A program made the translations under genes and the position numbers. The notes beneath the pieces were generated by a model. The model was not told the DNA's origin, did no database searches, and saw nothing but the letters and a program-made list of their open reading frames with translations. Source: Bacillota bacterium (GTDB lineage: Bacteria; Bacillota_I; Bacilli_A; RF39; UBA660). From it: a stretch of 33,020 nt of DNA. Where the stretch lies: positions 1 to 33,020 of the forward strand of contig JAEWBI010000005.1 of NCBI GenBank assembly GCA_023391185.1, given 5' to 3'. Positions 23,457 to 31,754 of the stretch are shown here, one piece after another; within the stretch, counting starts at the first letter, position 1; each line of letters starts with the position of its first letter.

Positions 23457-24654
23457 AATATATAGCTCTCTTTCCAAAAAAGTTAAACGATTGTTCAAAG
23501 TTATATCTGTCAAAGTATCTTACTTTACCAACCGATGGGTCAGAAGTTATAATTTGAAATTGATTAAAACCTATTATTACTAAACTATGAAATTCAGCAG
23601 GATAGTTAATTGTCCTACCTGTTATTTCATCAGTCCAACTATAAGCATAATAAGTACTTATACCGTCCATAGCAACCCATACTTGTACTGGATGCTTTTC
23701 CATTACTACTCTTAAAACTTCATTAAGTGATAAACCTGTTATATTTTTAATTCCACTTTTAAAATTTGAAGATACAGCTATAATTGGTTTTTCATAAACT
23801 CCAAAACCATATATATCAGTTGGATTACCAATAAAATAAATTTCCGGATCATTTCCATATCTATCTGCACTTACATAATATGGTCTTTCTGCTTTAATTA
23901 GCTTGTCGACAATTTGCTTAGCCGTAACATCAACTCCGGCATGTTTAAGTAATATTAATAAAGAAATACTTTCGCACCCCGATGGATAATCAGGATACTG
24001 ATTAATAGTTGGGACATTTTTGATAATAGACTGTCCATAATTAATTATGGTATTAATTTGTTGTAATTTACTATTATATTCAGATATAGTATTTTTTAAA
24101 AAAAGGTTTAAACTATCTGATACATCATTCTGATCTATTATCTCGTCTTCTAGGTTTATTACCTTAGCAGATAAAGTTCTATTATTTATAGATTCTTCAA
24201 TATTATTATACATTATTGATAACTTATCAACTTTATTAGAAAGTTCATTTATAGTACTTTCTTGTTTAGTATATAAATCATTTAATGAGTTATCATTACG
24301 CTTATTATTGTACTTATACATGATATAAAACTCATTAAAGAACAGATAGAAAAATATTGATATTATAAGTGCTTCCTCAAAGAAATTTTTTAGTTTTTTC
24401 TTATTATTTATGGATATAAAGTCTATATTAGGGCATATACATTTTATTATGGCTTGATATTTATCATTATTAATATTATACTTGTCGAATAAATTTCTTG
24501 ATTTAAATTTACGATTAAACACTTCTAAAAAAGAATATTTACAATAAAAAGCAAATTCTGTTTTAGTTTTATTATTAGAAGAAATTTCACTAGCACATTT
24601 ATCTCTTATAAAAGAAATAATTTCTGAGTATTCATTAATTTCAAAATCATCCAT
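23449..24654 (-). CDS. C39-like (papain-fold) peptidase domain on a membrane-anchored coiled-coil stalk
   Basis: This encodes 401 residues. The N-terminal 90 are polar and probably cytoplasmic. A membrane helix (94-113) follows, then a coiled coil (about 125-205) and a C-terminal C39-like domain (214-401). The catalytic set is visible: Cys227 in YPSGCESIS, His356 in EFHSLVIIG and Asp372 in TSDPSVG. The family (YvpB/peptidase_C39_2) is extracellular and mostly of unknown substrate. It is coupled to the small DivIC-like protein, suggesting a pair at the cell surface. Confidence 0.8.
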   Translation of the reverse strand: MDDFEINEYSEIISFIRDKCASEISSNNKTKTEFAFYCKYSFLEVFNRKFKSRNLFDKYNINNDKYQAIIKCICPNIDFISINNKKKLKNFFEEALIISIFFYLFFNEFYIMYKYNNKRNDNSLNDLYTKQESTINELSNKVDKLSIMYNNIEESINNRTLSAKVINLEDEIIDQNDVSDSLNLFLKNTISEYNSKLQQINTIINYGQSIIKNVPTINQYPDYPSGCESISLLILLKHAGVDVTAKQIVDKLIKAERPYYVSADRYGNDPEIYFIGNPTDIYGFGVYEKPIIAVSSNFKSGIKNITGLSLNEVLRVVMEKHPVQVWVAMDGISTYYAYSWTDEITGRTINYPAEFHSLVIIGFNQFQIITSDPSVGKVRYFDRYNFEQSFNFFGKRAIYYE

Positions 24655-24680
24655 ATATACCTCACTATTATCCTAATATA

Positions 24681-24709
24681 ATTAAATAATAAAAAAGGTT
24701 ACTTGTCAA
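24681..24709 (-). promoter_or_regulatory. Promoter of the C39-like gene
   Basis: TTGACA (24709-24704), 17-bp spacer, TTTAAT (24686-24681), right after the stop of the 109-aa gene. Confidence 0.65.
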
Positions 24710-24711
24710 TA

Positions 24712-25041
24712 TTATTCCTCTAATACGCTATTTAAAAATTTAAAAACACCTTTAACACTTTTTTTACAAGAATTACTGATAAATTCAGATATTTTTAATC
24801 CCATTCTTTTTGGTTTGTCCTGGAAGTCTTCTTCATCTACTAAATAATCATTTATATCTATATTAACATTGTTCTTGATATCTTCTTCATATTTGGCAAT
24901 CTGCTCTTCAGTAAAAACTTTTTTCTTATATGATGCATATTCATAATAGCCAAGATTTACCATAACAAATATAGCAAAATACATCATGAATAAAACAAGG
25001 AGCATATAATTAAAAACTTTTATTATTGTTTTATCTTTCAT
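24712..25041 (-). CDS. Small membrane protein coupled to spoIIP
   Basis: This encodes 109 residues of no recognised family. One membrane helix (about 11-30) is followed by an acidic, probably extracytoplasmic region (VFTEEQIAKYEEDIKNNVNIDINDYLVDEEDF) and a basic amphipathic tail. Its ATG overlaps the spoIIP stop by 11 bp (ATGAAAGATAA), so it is made together with SpoIIP and may act with it during engulfment. That role is inference from context only. Confidence 0.55.
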   Translation of the reverse strand: MKDKTIIKVFNYMLLVLFMMYFAIFVMVNLGYYEYASYKKKVFTEEQIAKYEEDIKNNVNIDINDYLVDEEDFQDKPKRMGLKISEFISNSCKKSVKGVFKFLNSVLEE

Positions 25042-26005
25042 TTATAGTTTCCTTTAAAATATCCGCTAAAACAACAACAGTATTATAAACTTCATCAATG
25101 GTATTTTCATATCCACCAATCTCTATTAAAATAGCATTAGGGCTTATATCTTGATTGTATATACCATTAACATTTGCTCCTTTTTTTGTTATTACTCCTC
25201 TTGTTAAATTTGGATATTTATTTGCGATTTTGGTATTTATATAATTTGCTAAATCTAAATTATTTTGATAAGCTTCATGTTCAAGTCCAACTACAAATAA
25301 TACCTTAGCATAACTGACATTGTTTATTGTAATAGTAGAATTTGTTTTAGTAATAGAATCTCTATGGATATCAATAAAATATTTAATAGAAGGATACTCC
25401 TCTACTGCTGCATTTATATAATACCTACTCGCTAAATAACTATAATTATAATCCCAACTGTTTATCCTAATAAATTCTGTTATATCATTTTCTTCTACTA
25501 CTGCTTCTATTCCACGATCTTTTAATTTCTCGCGCATTATATATGAAGCCATCATAACATTAGGAGTGATATTGTATGCTTCATAATTACTACCACTGTA
25601 ATTTTCAAGTTGATGAGAATTAAAAATATATACTATAGGATCTTTCGCATCGGTAGGATTAGGGTCACTAATATGCTTAGAAATTGTTTCTAATTCATCA
25701 GCATTATATTCTTCATCATAAGAAATATCACCATTAAAATTAAGTGTACTTGTTAATAAGGTTATAGGCTTATCAACAGTAGAACTATAAATAATATTTG
25801 TTATTTTACTTATTATATTTTGACTATACTTTTTGTAATGGTTAGAATCAGCAAGCAAACTACCAATAAATTCTTCATTCGAAGAATATAAATTAATATT
25901 ATATACAAATGAAAAACTAATACTAAAACAAGTAATACATATAAATAATAAAAGCAAATTTTTAAACTTAATTCTCTTTTTTCTTTTCAATCTTAATTTA
26001 GCCAT
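25031..26005 (-). CDS. spoIIP: Stage II sporulation protein P
   Basis: This encodes 324 residues. SpoIIP is a cell-wall amidase/endopeptidase that, with SpoIID and SpoIIM, thins septal peptidoglycan to drive engulfment. A basic N-terminus and membrane helix (16-36) are followed by the amidase domain with YIFNSHQLENY (His131, Glu134), FIDIHRDS (His214) and ILIEIGGYEN (Glu295), the zinc-site and catalytic residues. GGTGATAAT lies directly before the ATG. As in many Firmicutes it neighbours gpr. Confidence 0.93.
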   Translation of the reverse strand: MAKLRLKRKKRIKFKNLLLLFICITCFSISFSFVYNINLYSSNEEFIGSLLADSNHYKKYSQNIISKITNIIYSSTVDKPITLLTSTLNFNGDISYDEEYNADELETISKHISDPNPTDAKDPIVYIFNSHQLENYSGSNYEAYNITPNVMMASYIMREKLKDRGIEAVVEENDITEFIRINSWDYNYSYLASRYYINAAVEEYPSIKYFIDIHRDSITKTNSTITINNVSYAKVLFVVGLEHEAYQNNLDLANYINTKIANKYPNLTRGVITKKGANVNGIYNQDISPNAILIEIGGYENTIDEVYNTVVVLADILKETINER

Positions 26006-26075
26006 ATTATCACCTAATTAAGTATATAAAAAAGAAATAGATTAATTTGTCAAATGAGCGATTAAATTAATTTTT

Positions 26076-27113
26076 TTATAAATTATCTACTTTTTTATGA
26101 AGTGATCTATTTATACCATTACCAATAATGTCACTTAGTTTGTCCATCAAAAAGTCAATTTCTTTAGGTGTAACCATTAAGTTATATCCAATAGGTGTTA
26201 ATACTTCATAAATAAGTTGTTTAATTTCTTCTTCGCTAAGAATACCTATTAAACCCATTAGAGTTTCTTTGTCTTCAGAACTTGGTGTAATATCCTCTTT
26301 TAAATAGTTTATTTTTGATGATAAAATAAGTTTATTTTTTGGCAGATTTCTCTTTTCCTTATTATAAGCATAGTGCTTAAACATATATTTTATAGTATCG
26401 CTTACAATAGTTACTGCATCTACAACAGTAGGTATTCCAATTGCTATAACAGGAATGCCAAATATTTCTTTACTAATTTCTTTACGATTATTACCAACGC
26501 CGCTACCTGGATGTATACCTGCATCGGTCATTTGAATAGTTCTATTTACCCTATCAACTGAACCACTAGCAAGAGCATCAATTACTATAATAAATTGTGG
26601 TTTAATCTCACTTATTAAACCTTTAATTAAATTACTTGTTTCAATACCGGTTTGTGCCATTACACCTGGCATAAAGGCAAATGTTTTTCTAAAACCTTTT
26701 TCAACATTCCCATAAGTAAATAAATGATTAGTTACTAATATATTATTTATAGCAAGTGGTCCCAAAGAGTCAGGAGTTGATTTAGGATTACCTAATCCTA
26801 TTATTAAACAAGAATCGTCTTCCATTATCTTGTTAAGATTAAGCATTTTTTTTAATTGTTCTATGAATATTTCTTTTACACTTTCTTTATTAGAATAATC
26901 CGTAATGTCTTCAAATTCGATTGTAATATAATTACCTGCTTTTTTATTGATAATATCTCCTGCTTGTTTATTTAAATAAGTTGTTGTTACTTTTATATTA
27001 TCAAATACTTCACTACTATTTGATACACCGTCAATTTCAGTATCATTTTGCAAGTAATCTATCGCTAAATCACTATGAATATGATAGTTTTTTAAATCAA
27101 TTTCATGATTCAT
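26076..27113 (-). CDS. gpr: Spore germination protease GPR
   Basis: This encodes 345 residues. GPR degrades small acid-soluble spore proteins at germination and is made in the forespore as a zymogen. The N-terminal region (1-20, with HSDLAID) is the likely propeptide. Asp115 in GNPKSTPDSLGP and Asp179 in IDALASGSVDRVN match the two catalytic aspartates of the A25 family, and DAGIHPGSGVGNNRKEIS and IPVIAIGIPTVVDA are further signatures. GGTGATAAT precedes the ATG. This is good evidence that the organism forms spores. Confidence 0.95.
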   Translation of the reverse strand: MNHEIDLKNYHIHSDLAIDYLQNDTEIDGVSNSSEVFDNIKVTTTYLNKQAGDIINKKAGNYITIEFEDITDYSNKESVKEIFIEQLKKMLNLNKIMEDDSCLIIGLGNPKSTPDSLGPLAINNILVTNHLFTYGNVEKGFRKTFAFMPGVMAQTGIETSNLIKGLISEIKPQFIIVIDALASGSVDRVNRTIQMTDAGIHPGSGVGNNRKEISKEIFGIPVIAIGIPTVVDAVTIVSDTIKYMFKHYAYNKEKRNLPKNKLILSSKINYLKEDITPSSEDKETLMGLIGILSEEEIKQLIYEVLTPIGYNLMVTPKEIDFLMDKLSDIIGNGINRSLHKKVDNL

Positions 27114-27129
27114 ATTATCACCCCATATA

Positions 27130-27160
27130 TATTTTTACCAAAAATACCTTTTTTTATTGC
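27130..27160 (-). promoter_or_regulatory. Possible forespore (sigma-F/G) promoter of gpr
   Basis: GGTAAAAATA (27139-27130) fits the sigma-F -10 pattern GGHNANAHTR, with GCAATA (27160-27155) 15 bp upstream as a weak -35. The gene's known forespore expression in Bacillus supports it, but in AT-rich DNA such matches are easy to find. Confidence 0.35.
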
Positions 27161-27219
27161 TTTTTTTTGTTTTTTTTGTTAAAATCAATAGTGTTAAGTT
27201 GACTTGGAGGTGAAATTAT

Positions 27220-27483
27220 ATGCCAAATATGAAAAATGCAAAAAAAGCTGTTAGAAAAAATATTAAAAAAACTGGTGAAAATAATAATTTTGAAGCTAGT
27301 ATGAAAACAGCTATTAAAAATGTAGAAAAAGCTGTATTAAATAAAGATAAAGAAAAAGCTTCTGCTAATTTAAAAGTAGCTATTAAAAAAATAGACAAAG
27401 CAGCAGCTAGCGGAGTTACAACAAAGAATAAAAGTGCTCGTAACAAATCAAGATTAACTTTAAAAGTTAACACAATGGAGTAA
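27220..27483 (+). CDS. rpsT: 30S ribosomal protein S20
   Basis: This encodes 87 residues. It has MPNMKNAKKAVRKNIKKTGENN and the C-terminal AIKKIDKAAASGVTTKNKSARNKSRL typical of S20, which binds 16S rRNA. TTGGAGGTGAAATT lies before the ATG. It is divergent from gpr, the same neighbour relation seen in Bacillus. Confidence 0.95.
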   Translation: MPNMKNAKKAVRKNIKKTGENNNFEASMKTAIKNVEKAVLNKDKEKASANLKVAIKKIDKAAASGVTTKNKSARNKSRLTLKVNTME

Positions 27484-27546
27484 TATTTACTTCTTTTTTT
27501 TTCATATTTATAGAAATAGTATGTTATAATTAAGATAGGTGAGAAT

Positions 27547-28488
27547 ATGGCGAAAACAATTAGAAGGATACTCATAATTATAATATATTTGGGATTATTA
27601 ATTGGACTAATTGTTTACCATGATCCTATTAATAAATATATTATTGAAAACTATATATTTAGTAAACAAATTAAAGATTATGAAGTTAATGAATATGCAA
27701 AAAAAACTAGTTATAACTATGTTAGTATAACTGCCGATTTCAAAACGACTTCTAAGAAAAATCTTTTGGACGATATATATACTATTATTGATGGTGGTCT
27801 AGATGAGTTTACTTTTTATTGTGATGATACTTATACTGATTGTATAGATGATGTTCAAGAGTTATCAAATGATACTACTGCTTTAACGCTTATAAATAAT
27901 TATGTTAACCCATATAATAGTTTTAATAAATTGTATATATCAACCAACAGTATGGGCAAAATTGATGTCATTGTAAACAAATTATACAGTGATGAAGAAA
28001 TTAGTTATACACAAAATAAGATAGATTCTATAATTAGTCAAATAATAACAAATACGATGACGACGAGAGAGAAAATAAAAGCATTTCATGACTACATTAT
28101 AAATACTACAGTATATGATGAAGAACGTTCAGATGAAATTAAAAATAAAATATATAATACAAATATTTTTAATTCTCATAAGGCATCTGGTGTACTTGAA
28201 AATCATATTGCTTTATGTAGTGGTTATACTGACGTAATGGCCGTATTTCTAAATACTATTGAAGTAGAGAATTTTAAGATATCTAACAATGATCATATTT
28301 GGAATGCCGTTTACTTAGATGGTGCTTGGTATCATTTAGATCTAACATGGGATGACCCTGTTACAAATACCGGTGCAAATGTTTTAATATATGATTTCTT
28401 CTTAATAACTGATTCTGAATTATTGCAAAAAGAAGTAGTTCAGCATGCTTATGATAGCGCAGTATATACAGAAATAGCTACTAGATAA
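27547..28488 (+). CDS. Membrane-anchored transglutaminase-like protein
   Basis: This encodes 313 residues. An N-terminal membrane helix or uncleaved signal (8-25) is followed by an outer region and a transglutaminase-core domain (about 170-270). The catalytic triad is visible: Cys224 in ALCSGYTD, His250 in NDHIWNAV and Asp265 in HLDLTWDDP. Bacterial members act as proteases or amide-forming enzymes at the cell surface; the substrate is unknown. It starts after AGGTGAGAAT and ends in a strong terminator shared with the convergent kinase gene. Confidence 0.85.
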   Translation: MAKTIRRILIIIIYLGLLIGLIVYHDPINKYIIENYIFSKQIKDYEVNEYAKKTSYNYVSITADFKTTSKKNLLDDIYTIIDGGLDEFTFYCDDTYTDCIDDVQELSNDTTALTLINNYVNPYNSFNKLYISTNSMGKIDVIVNKLYSDEEISYTQNKIDSIISQIITNTMTTREKIKAFHDYIINTTVYDEERSDEIKNKIYNTNIFNSHKASGVLENHIALCSGYTDVMAVFLNTIEVENFKISNNDHIWNAVYLDGAWYHLDLTWDDPVTNTGANVLIYDFFLITDSELLQKEVVQHAYDSAVYTEIATR

Positions 28489-28506
28489 ACTAGTAGCTAT
28501 TTTTTT
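28472..28506 (+). terminator. Terminator between the transglutaminase-like and kinase genes
   Basis: A perfect 13-bp stem AAATAGCTACTAG/CTAGTAGCTATTT (28472-28484, 28490-28502) is followed by Ts on the plus strand. Both convergent stop codons lie in it. Confidence 0.9.
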
Positions 28507-29732
28507 GGCAATTTAATTATAACTTTTGTTCCCTTGCCTGTTTCTGATTCATATTTCATAGTACCACCATGGGAATTTACTATTTCATTTGATAATGATA
28601 TTCCTAAACCTGTTCCTGTTTTTTTTGTTGTAAAGAAAGGTTCACTAATATGTGCCATATTTTCTTTTGAAATTCCTCGTCCATTATCTTCAACCATAAT
28701 ATATATATAGTTAGTTTCTATTTTCTCTGTTATTAGTATTTTCTTTTTCTTATTTTCATCAAATGATTCAATGCTGTTTTTAATTATATTTATAAATACC
28801 TGCATTAGCCTTGTATAGTCAGCATTTATATAAACTTCATCTGTTTCACTAAAAATTAGTTTTATATTATTCTTAGTCAATAATTCATCAAAGCTTACCA
28901 CGACCTCACTAATTAAATAATTTATGTCCATTATATCTTTTTCAACATTTATTTTTGAAAATGAAGAGAAATCCTGTAAGATTAAAAGTGTGTGCTGTAT
29001 TTCAAATTTAATTATTGGAATATATTTCTTACACTGTTCTGTATTATTTACATCAAGCATATCTAAATAACCTTTACAAACTGCTAAAGGGTTTTTAATC
29101 TCATGCGTTATTTTAAATAATGATGTTCTTATTTGTTTTTCTTTTACAAGTTCTTTATAACTCATATGATATTTAATAATATCATCACATAATTCAACTA
29201 CATAGAGAATTAATAATGTAGAGAAATATGTAATAGGAATTGATATACATAAAATATCATTAAATATTGAGTCATTAAAGAAATATGCTGATGTACCACT
29301 GCAAAGTATAAATAGAAAAGTCTTTGTAGCAAATATGAATGTTGTAAATAAGTATTTATTAAACTTTTCTTTTCTTGTAAAGAAATAAATTAAGAAATAG
29401 ATTAAATACTCAAAACATACACATAAAAATGTAACATTAAATAAATATGATGCAGCAATTATATACATAATAGATAAGAAAATAGCTTCTCTTGTTTTAT
29501 ATTTTGTAAAAGCAAGTATGATTGGTATATTTGCTAATAAAAGACCAGTTCTTGGAAAATTAATAGCTCCTTTAAATATTACTAAATACATCGAAGAAAA
29601 TAAGGCAAAACATAGTAATAGATCATTTTCCTTTAATTCAATTTTTTTATTATAAGCAATATAAAAGCAATACATAGATATAGGAAAAAGTAAGTATATA
29701 GTACATATTATAATGTCATTTATATATTCCAT
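28497..29732 (-). CDS. Membrane sensor histidine kinase, KinB-like
   Basis: This encodes 411 residues. About six membrane helices (5-180), with no large outer domain, are followed by a HisKA domain with FKITHEIKNPLAV (His210) and an ATPase domain with the N-box INIIKNS (Asn319), VEDNGRGIS (G1), FFTTKKTGTGLGIS (F/G2) and a final GKGTKVIIKLP. No response regulator gene is adjacent; orphan kinases of this layout in spore formers feed the Spo0F/Spo0A relay. A Spo0A-box match (TGTCGAA, 29777-29783) upstream supports a sporulation link. Exact signal unknown. Confidence 0.88.
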   Translation of the reverse strand: MEYINDIIICTIYLLFPISMYCFYIAYNKKIELKENDLLLCFALFSSMYLVIFKGAINFPRTGLLLANIPIILAFTKYKTREAIFLSIMYIIAASYLFNVTFLCVCFEYLIYFLIYFFTRKEKFNKYLFTTFIFATKTFLFILCSGTSAYFFNDSIFNDILCISIPITYFSTLLILYVVELCDDIIKYHMSYKELVKEKQIRTSLFKITHEIKNPLAVCKGYLDMLDVNNTEQCKKYIPIIKFEIQHTLLILQDFSSFSKINVEKDIMDINYLISEVVVSFDELLTKNNIKLIFSETDEVYINADYTRLMQVFINIIKNSIESFDENKKKKILITEKIETNYIYIMVEDNGRGISKENMAHISEPFFTTKKTGTGLGISLSNEIVNSHGGTMKYESETGKGTKVIIKLPKK

Positions 29733-29776
29733 AAATTCACCCCATCTTCATTGTATACCTTTAACTTGTCATTTTT

Positions 29777-29783
29777 TGTCGAA
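29777..29783 (+). promoter_or_regulatory. Spo0A-box match upstream of the kinase gene
   Basis: TGTCGAA is the Spo0A consensus heptamer. It lies 45 bp upstream of the kinase start and 25 bp from the neighbouring gene's stop. A few chance copies are expected in 33 kb (others fall in ssrA and in coding DNA), but a copy in this short promoter region is suggestive. Confidence 0.4.
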
Positions 29784-29790
29784 GCAACAA

Positions 29791-29815
29791 AAAAAAGTGA
29801 TAATTTTATCACTTT
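29791..29815 (-). terminator. Terminator of the EIIB-like gene
   Basis: AAAGTGATAA/TTATCACTTT (29815-29806, 29803-29794) with a 2-nt loop, then a T-run. The TGA stop of the gene is inside the stem. Confidence 0.85.
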
Positions 29816-30123
29816 AAATCGTCAATGTGTTTTTTTAATACTTCTGCTTGGTTTCCTAGAATAATTTTTAATTGATTATCAATCTCAACCATTCCCTGTG
29901 CTCCCATTCTTTGTATACCTTCTTTATTAACTAAAGATATATCTTGTAATGTAACCATAAAGCGAGATTTATTTGCTTCATAATTAATTATATTGCTTTT
30001 GCCACCTAAATAATCTACTAATTTATTTACTTCTATCTTGGCATCTTTTCGTGATGCTCTAGTAATTGCAATTGCAATTATTAACAAAAGCACAATTATA
30101 ATTACATATTGTATATATTCCAT
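29809..30123 (-). CDS. Membrane-anchored PTS EIIB-like domain lacking the phospho-cysteine
   Basis: This encodes 104 residues. An N-terminal membrane helix (5-22) is followed by a domain with the glucose-type EIIB pattern: LVDYLGGKSNIINYEANKSRFMVTLQDISLVNKEGIQRMGAQGMVE...LKIILGNQAEVL. In active EIIB the loop reads CxTRLR and the Cys is phosphorylated; here it is ANKSRF, with no cysteine in the protein. It therefore cannot be a standard sugar phosphotransferase and is more likely a binding or regulatory remnant. It has its own promoter and terminator. Confidence 0.7.
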   Translation of the reverse strand: MEYIQYVIIIVLLLIIAIAITRASRKDAKIEVNKLVDYLGGKSNIINYEANKSRFMVTLQDISLVNKEGIQRMGAQGMVEIDNQLKIILGNQAEVLKKHIDDLK

Positions 30124-30139
30124 TAAATCACCTTATATA

Positions 30140-30167
30140 ATTATACTATAAAACTCTTAATTGTCAA
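30140..30167 (-). promoter_or_regulatory. Promoter of the EIIB-like gene
   Basis: TTGACA (30167-30162), 16-bp spacer, TATAAT (30145-30140). The IS inserted only 8 bp upstream of the -35 box. Confidence 0.8.
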
Positions 30168-30182
30168 ATCATCTGCATAATC

Positions 30183-31711
30183 GATTGTGTATAATGGTTT
30201 GGGGAAAGGTATACAAAAAGGAAGACCTTTGTTAAAATGTAGTTGTGTAAACAAACATTTAGGAGGTCTTCCATATGAATATTATACTACAAAATTACAA
30301 TGATTTATTAAAAAAAATGATTTTTGATACATTTTCTAATAATTTAAAAGAAAAGTTAAATAAAATAGATATCAATGGTAGTGTTATGAACTATACTCTT
30401 TTACTATCTAACTTAGATGAATCACTATGTATGATTGCTAGAGAAAGTCTAGTTTCTATATTTGAAGCAATGGACAAAACCTTTAAGACTTCTATAGATA
30501 GAAAAAAGAAATATGATATTAAGTCTTGTCATCCCCGTACCATAATGACAATTTTTGGTGAAATAACTTATACTCGTACATTTTATACATCAAAATTAAG
30601 TAGTAAGAACTATTGTTATGTTGATAGAATATTAGGATTACATAAGTATGATTACTTTGATCCATATTTAAAAGCCTCAATTATTGATTATGCCGCCAAC
30701 AACTCTTATCCTAAAGTAGCTAGATATATAAATGATTTAATTGGTAATAGAATCAAAATTAAATCATCTTTTAATTATATATCAAGGCAAACAGTTAGAA
30801 ACATAATAATGACTTCTACCCTTTCTAAACCTAATATTGAGAAATTAGATACACCCGAAGCTTTATATATAATTGCTGATGAAAAATGGATTCATACCCA
30901 AAATAATAACAATAAAGCAGTTATGGAAAAGTCTATTGTTGTTTTTGAAGGCATTAAAAATAAGAGATTAAAAAATAAAATGATTTTTGCTTCTTTAGAC
31001 GGAACATTTTTAGACAACTGTTTAGATTATATTTATAGTGTCTATGATGTTAATAAAATTAAAACTATCTTTATCATGGGTGATGGCGCTAAATGGATTA
31101 AATGCTTAAGACCAGAATTTCAATTTAATAAGGACATTCATACAGTTCAAGGACTTGATAAATTTCATTTTAAACAAGCACTTCACCACATTGCTTTAAA
31201 CATAGATTTAGAGAATATCTTAACAAATTATATACTTAAAAATAATAAGAAAGCTTTTACCGAATGTTGTGACAATTTAAAAGAATCTTTTCCTCATAGA
31301 AGTGAGACTATCGAAAATAAGAAAAAATATATCTTAAACAATCTTAGGGGTATAAAAGATTTATACAAATATGATTTATCTTGCCCTATGGAAAGTCAAA
31401 TTTCACATAACATTGCAGATTTATTCACTTCAAGACCAAAAGCATATTCCCTTAAAATGATAATTAAGCTAACCGAGTTACGCCTTCTTTATAAAAATCA
31501 CTTTAATATCAAACAGTTATTTCTTAATAATTTTAATTCCACAAAAAAGTTAATTATTAATAATGAAGTATTAGACTTTTCTATATTTGATAGAAAAGAG
31601 ACTTACACTATAACAACAAGAATTAGTGGGTTTATACATTAAAAAAATTGATAATACAATTACCAATTTAATTTAGGATTTCTAAAAATCCCCAAAACTC
31701 TTTACACTAAC
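30183..31711 (+). mobile_element. Complete ISLre2-family insertion sequence (1529 bp)
   Basis: Imperfect terminal inverted repeats (30183-30205 and 31689-31711, 17 of 23 positions matching; shared core GTGTA and TTTGGGGA) bound one transposase gene. The direct repeat GCATAATC occurs immediately outside on both sides (30175-30182 and 31712-31719), an 8-bp target duplication, so the ends are exact and the insertion is intact. It sits between the EIIB-like gene and the SEDS gene. Confidence 0.92.
30275..31642 (+). CDS. ISLre2 (UPF0236) family transposase
   Basis: This encodes 455 residues. The N-terminal part with SCHPRTIMTIFGEITYTRTFY and a Tyr-rich zinc-less linker, then YIIADEKWIHTQ, IFIMGDGAKWIKCLRPEF and VQGLDKFHFKQALHHI, match the ISLre2/UPF0236 transposase family; the conserved Asp residues of DEKW, GDGA and LDKFH fit a DDE-type centre. 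TTAGGAGG is 9 nt before the ATG. The reading frame is uninterrupted and the ends are intact, so the element could be active. Confidence 0.93.
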   Translation: MNIILQNYNDLLKKMIFDTFSNNLKEKLNKIDINGSVMNYTLLLSNLDESLCMIARESLVSIFEAMDKTFKTSIDRKKKYDIKSCHPRTIMTIFGEITYTRTFYTSKLSSKNYCYVDRILGLHKYDYFDPYLKASIIDYAANNSYPKVARYINDLIGNRIKIKSSFNYISRQTVRNIIMTSTLSKPNIEKLDTPEALYIIADEKWIHTQNNNNKAVMEKSIVVFEGIKNKRLKNKMIFASLDGTFLDNCLDYIYSVYDVNKIKTIFIMGDGAKWIKCLRPEFQFNKDIHTVQGLDKFHFKQALHHIALNIDLENILTNYILKNNKKAFTECCDNLKESFPHRSETIENKKKYILNNLRGIKDLYKYDLSCPMESQISHNIADLFTSRPKAYSLKMIIKLTELRLLYKNHFNIKQLFLNNFNSTKKLIINNEVLDFSIFDRKETYTITTRISGFIH

Positions 31712-31741
31712 GCATAATCATTTTATTTAAATACATACTAA
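31712..31741 (+). promoter_or_regulatory. Possible sporulation sigma (G/E-like) promoter of the SEDS gene
   Basis: GCATA (31712-31716) and CATACTA (about 31733-31740) are 17-18 bp apart, near the sigma-G pattern gHATR-N17/18-CATNHTA. The -35-like part is exactly the IS target duplication, so one copy remains next to the gene. A weak match; no good TTGACA promoter is seen. Confidence 0.3.
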
Positions 31742-31754
31742 TATTGGTGATAAT

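Noticed and set aside
27216..27575. Minus-strand hydrophobic ORF of 119 codons opposite rpsT
   Set aside because: Antisense shadow of the lysine/alanine-rich S20 gene; no ribosome site.
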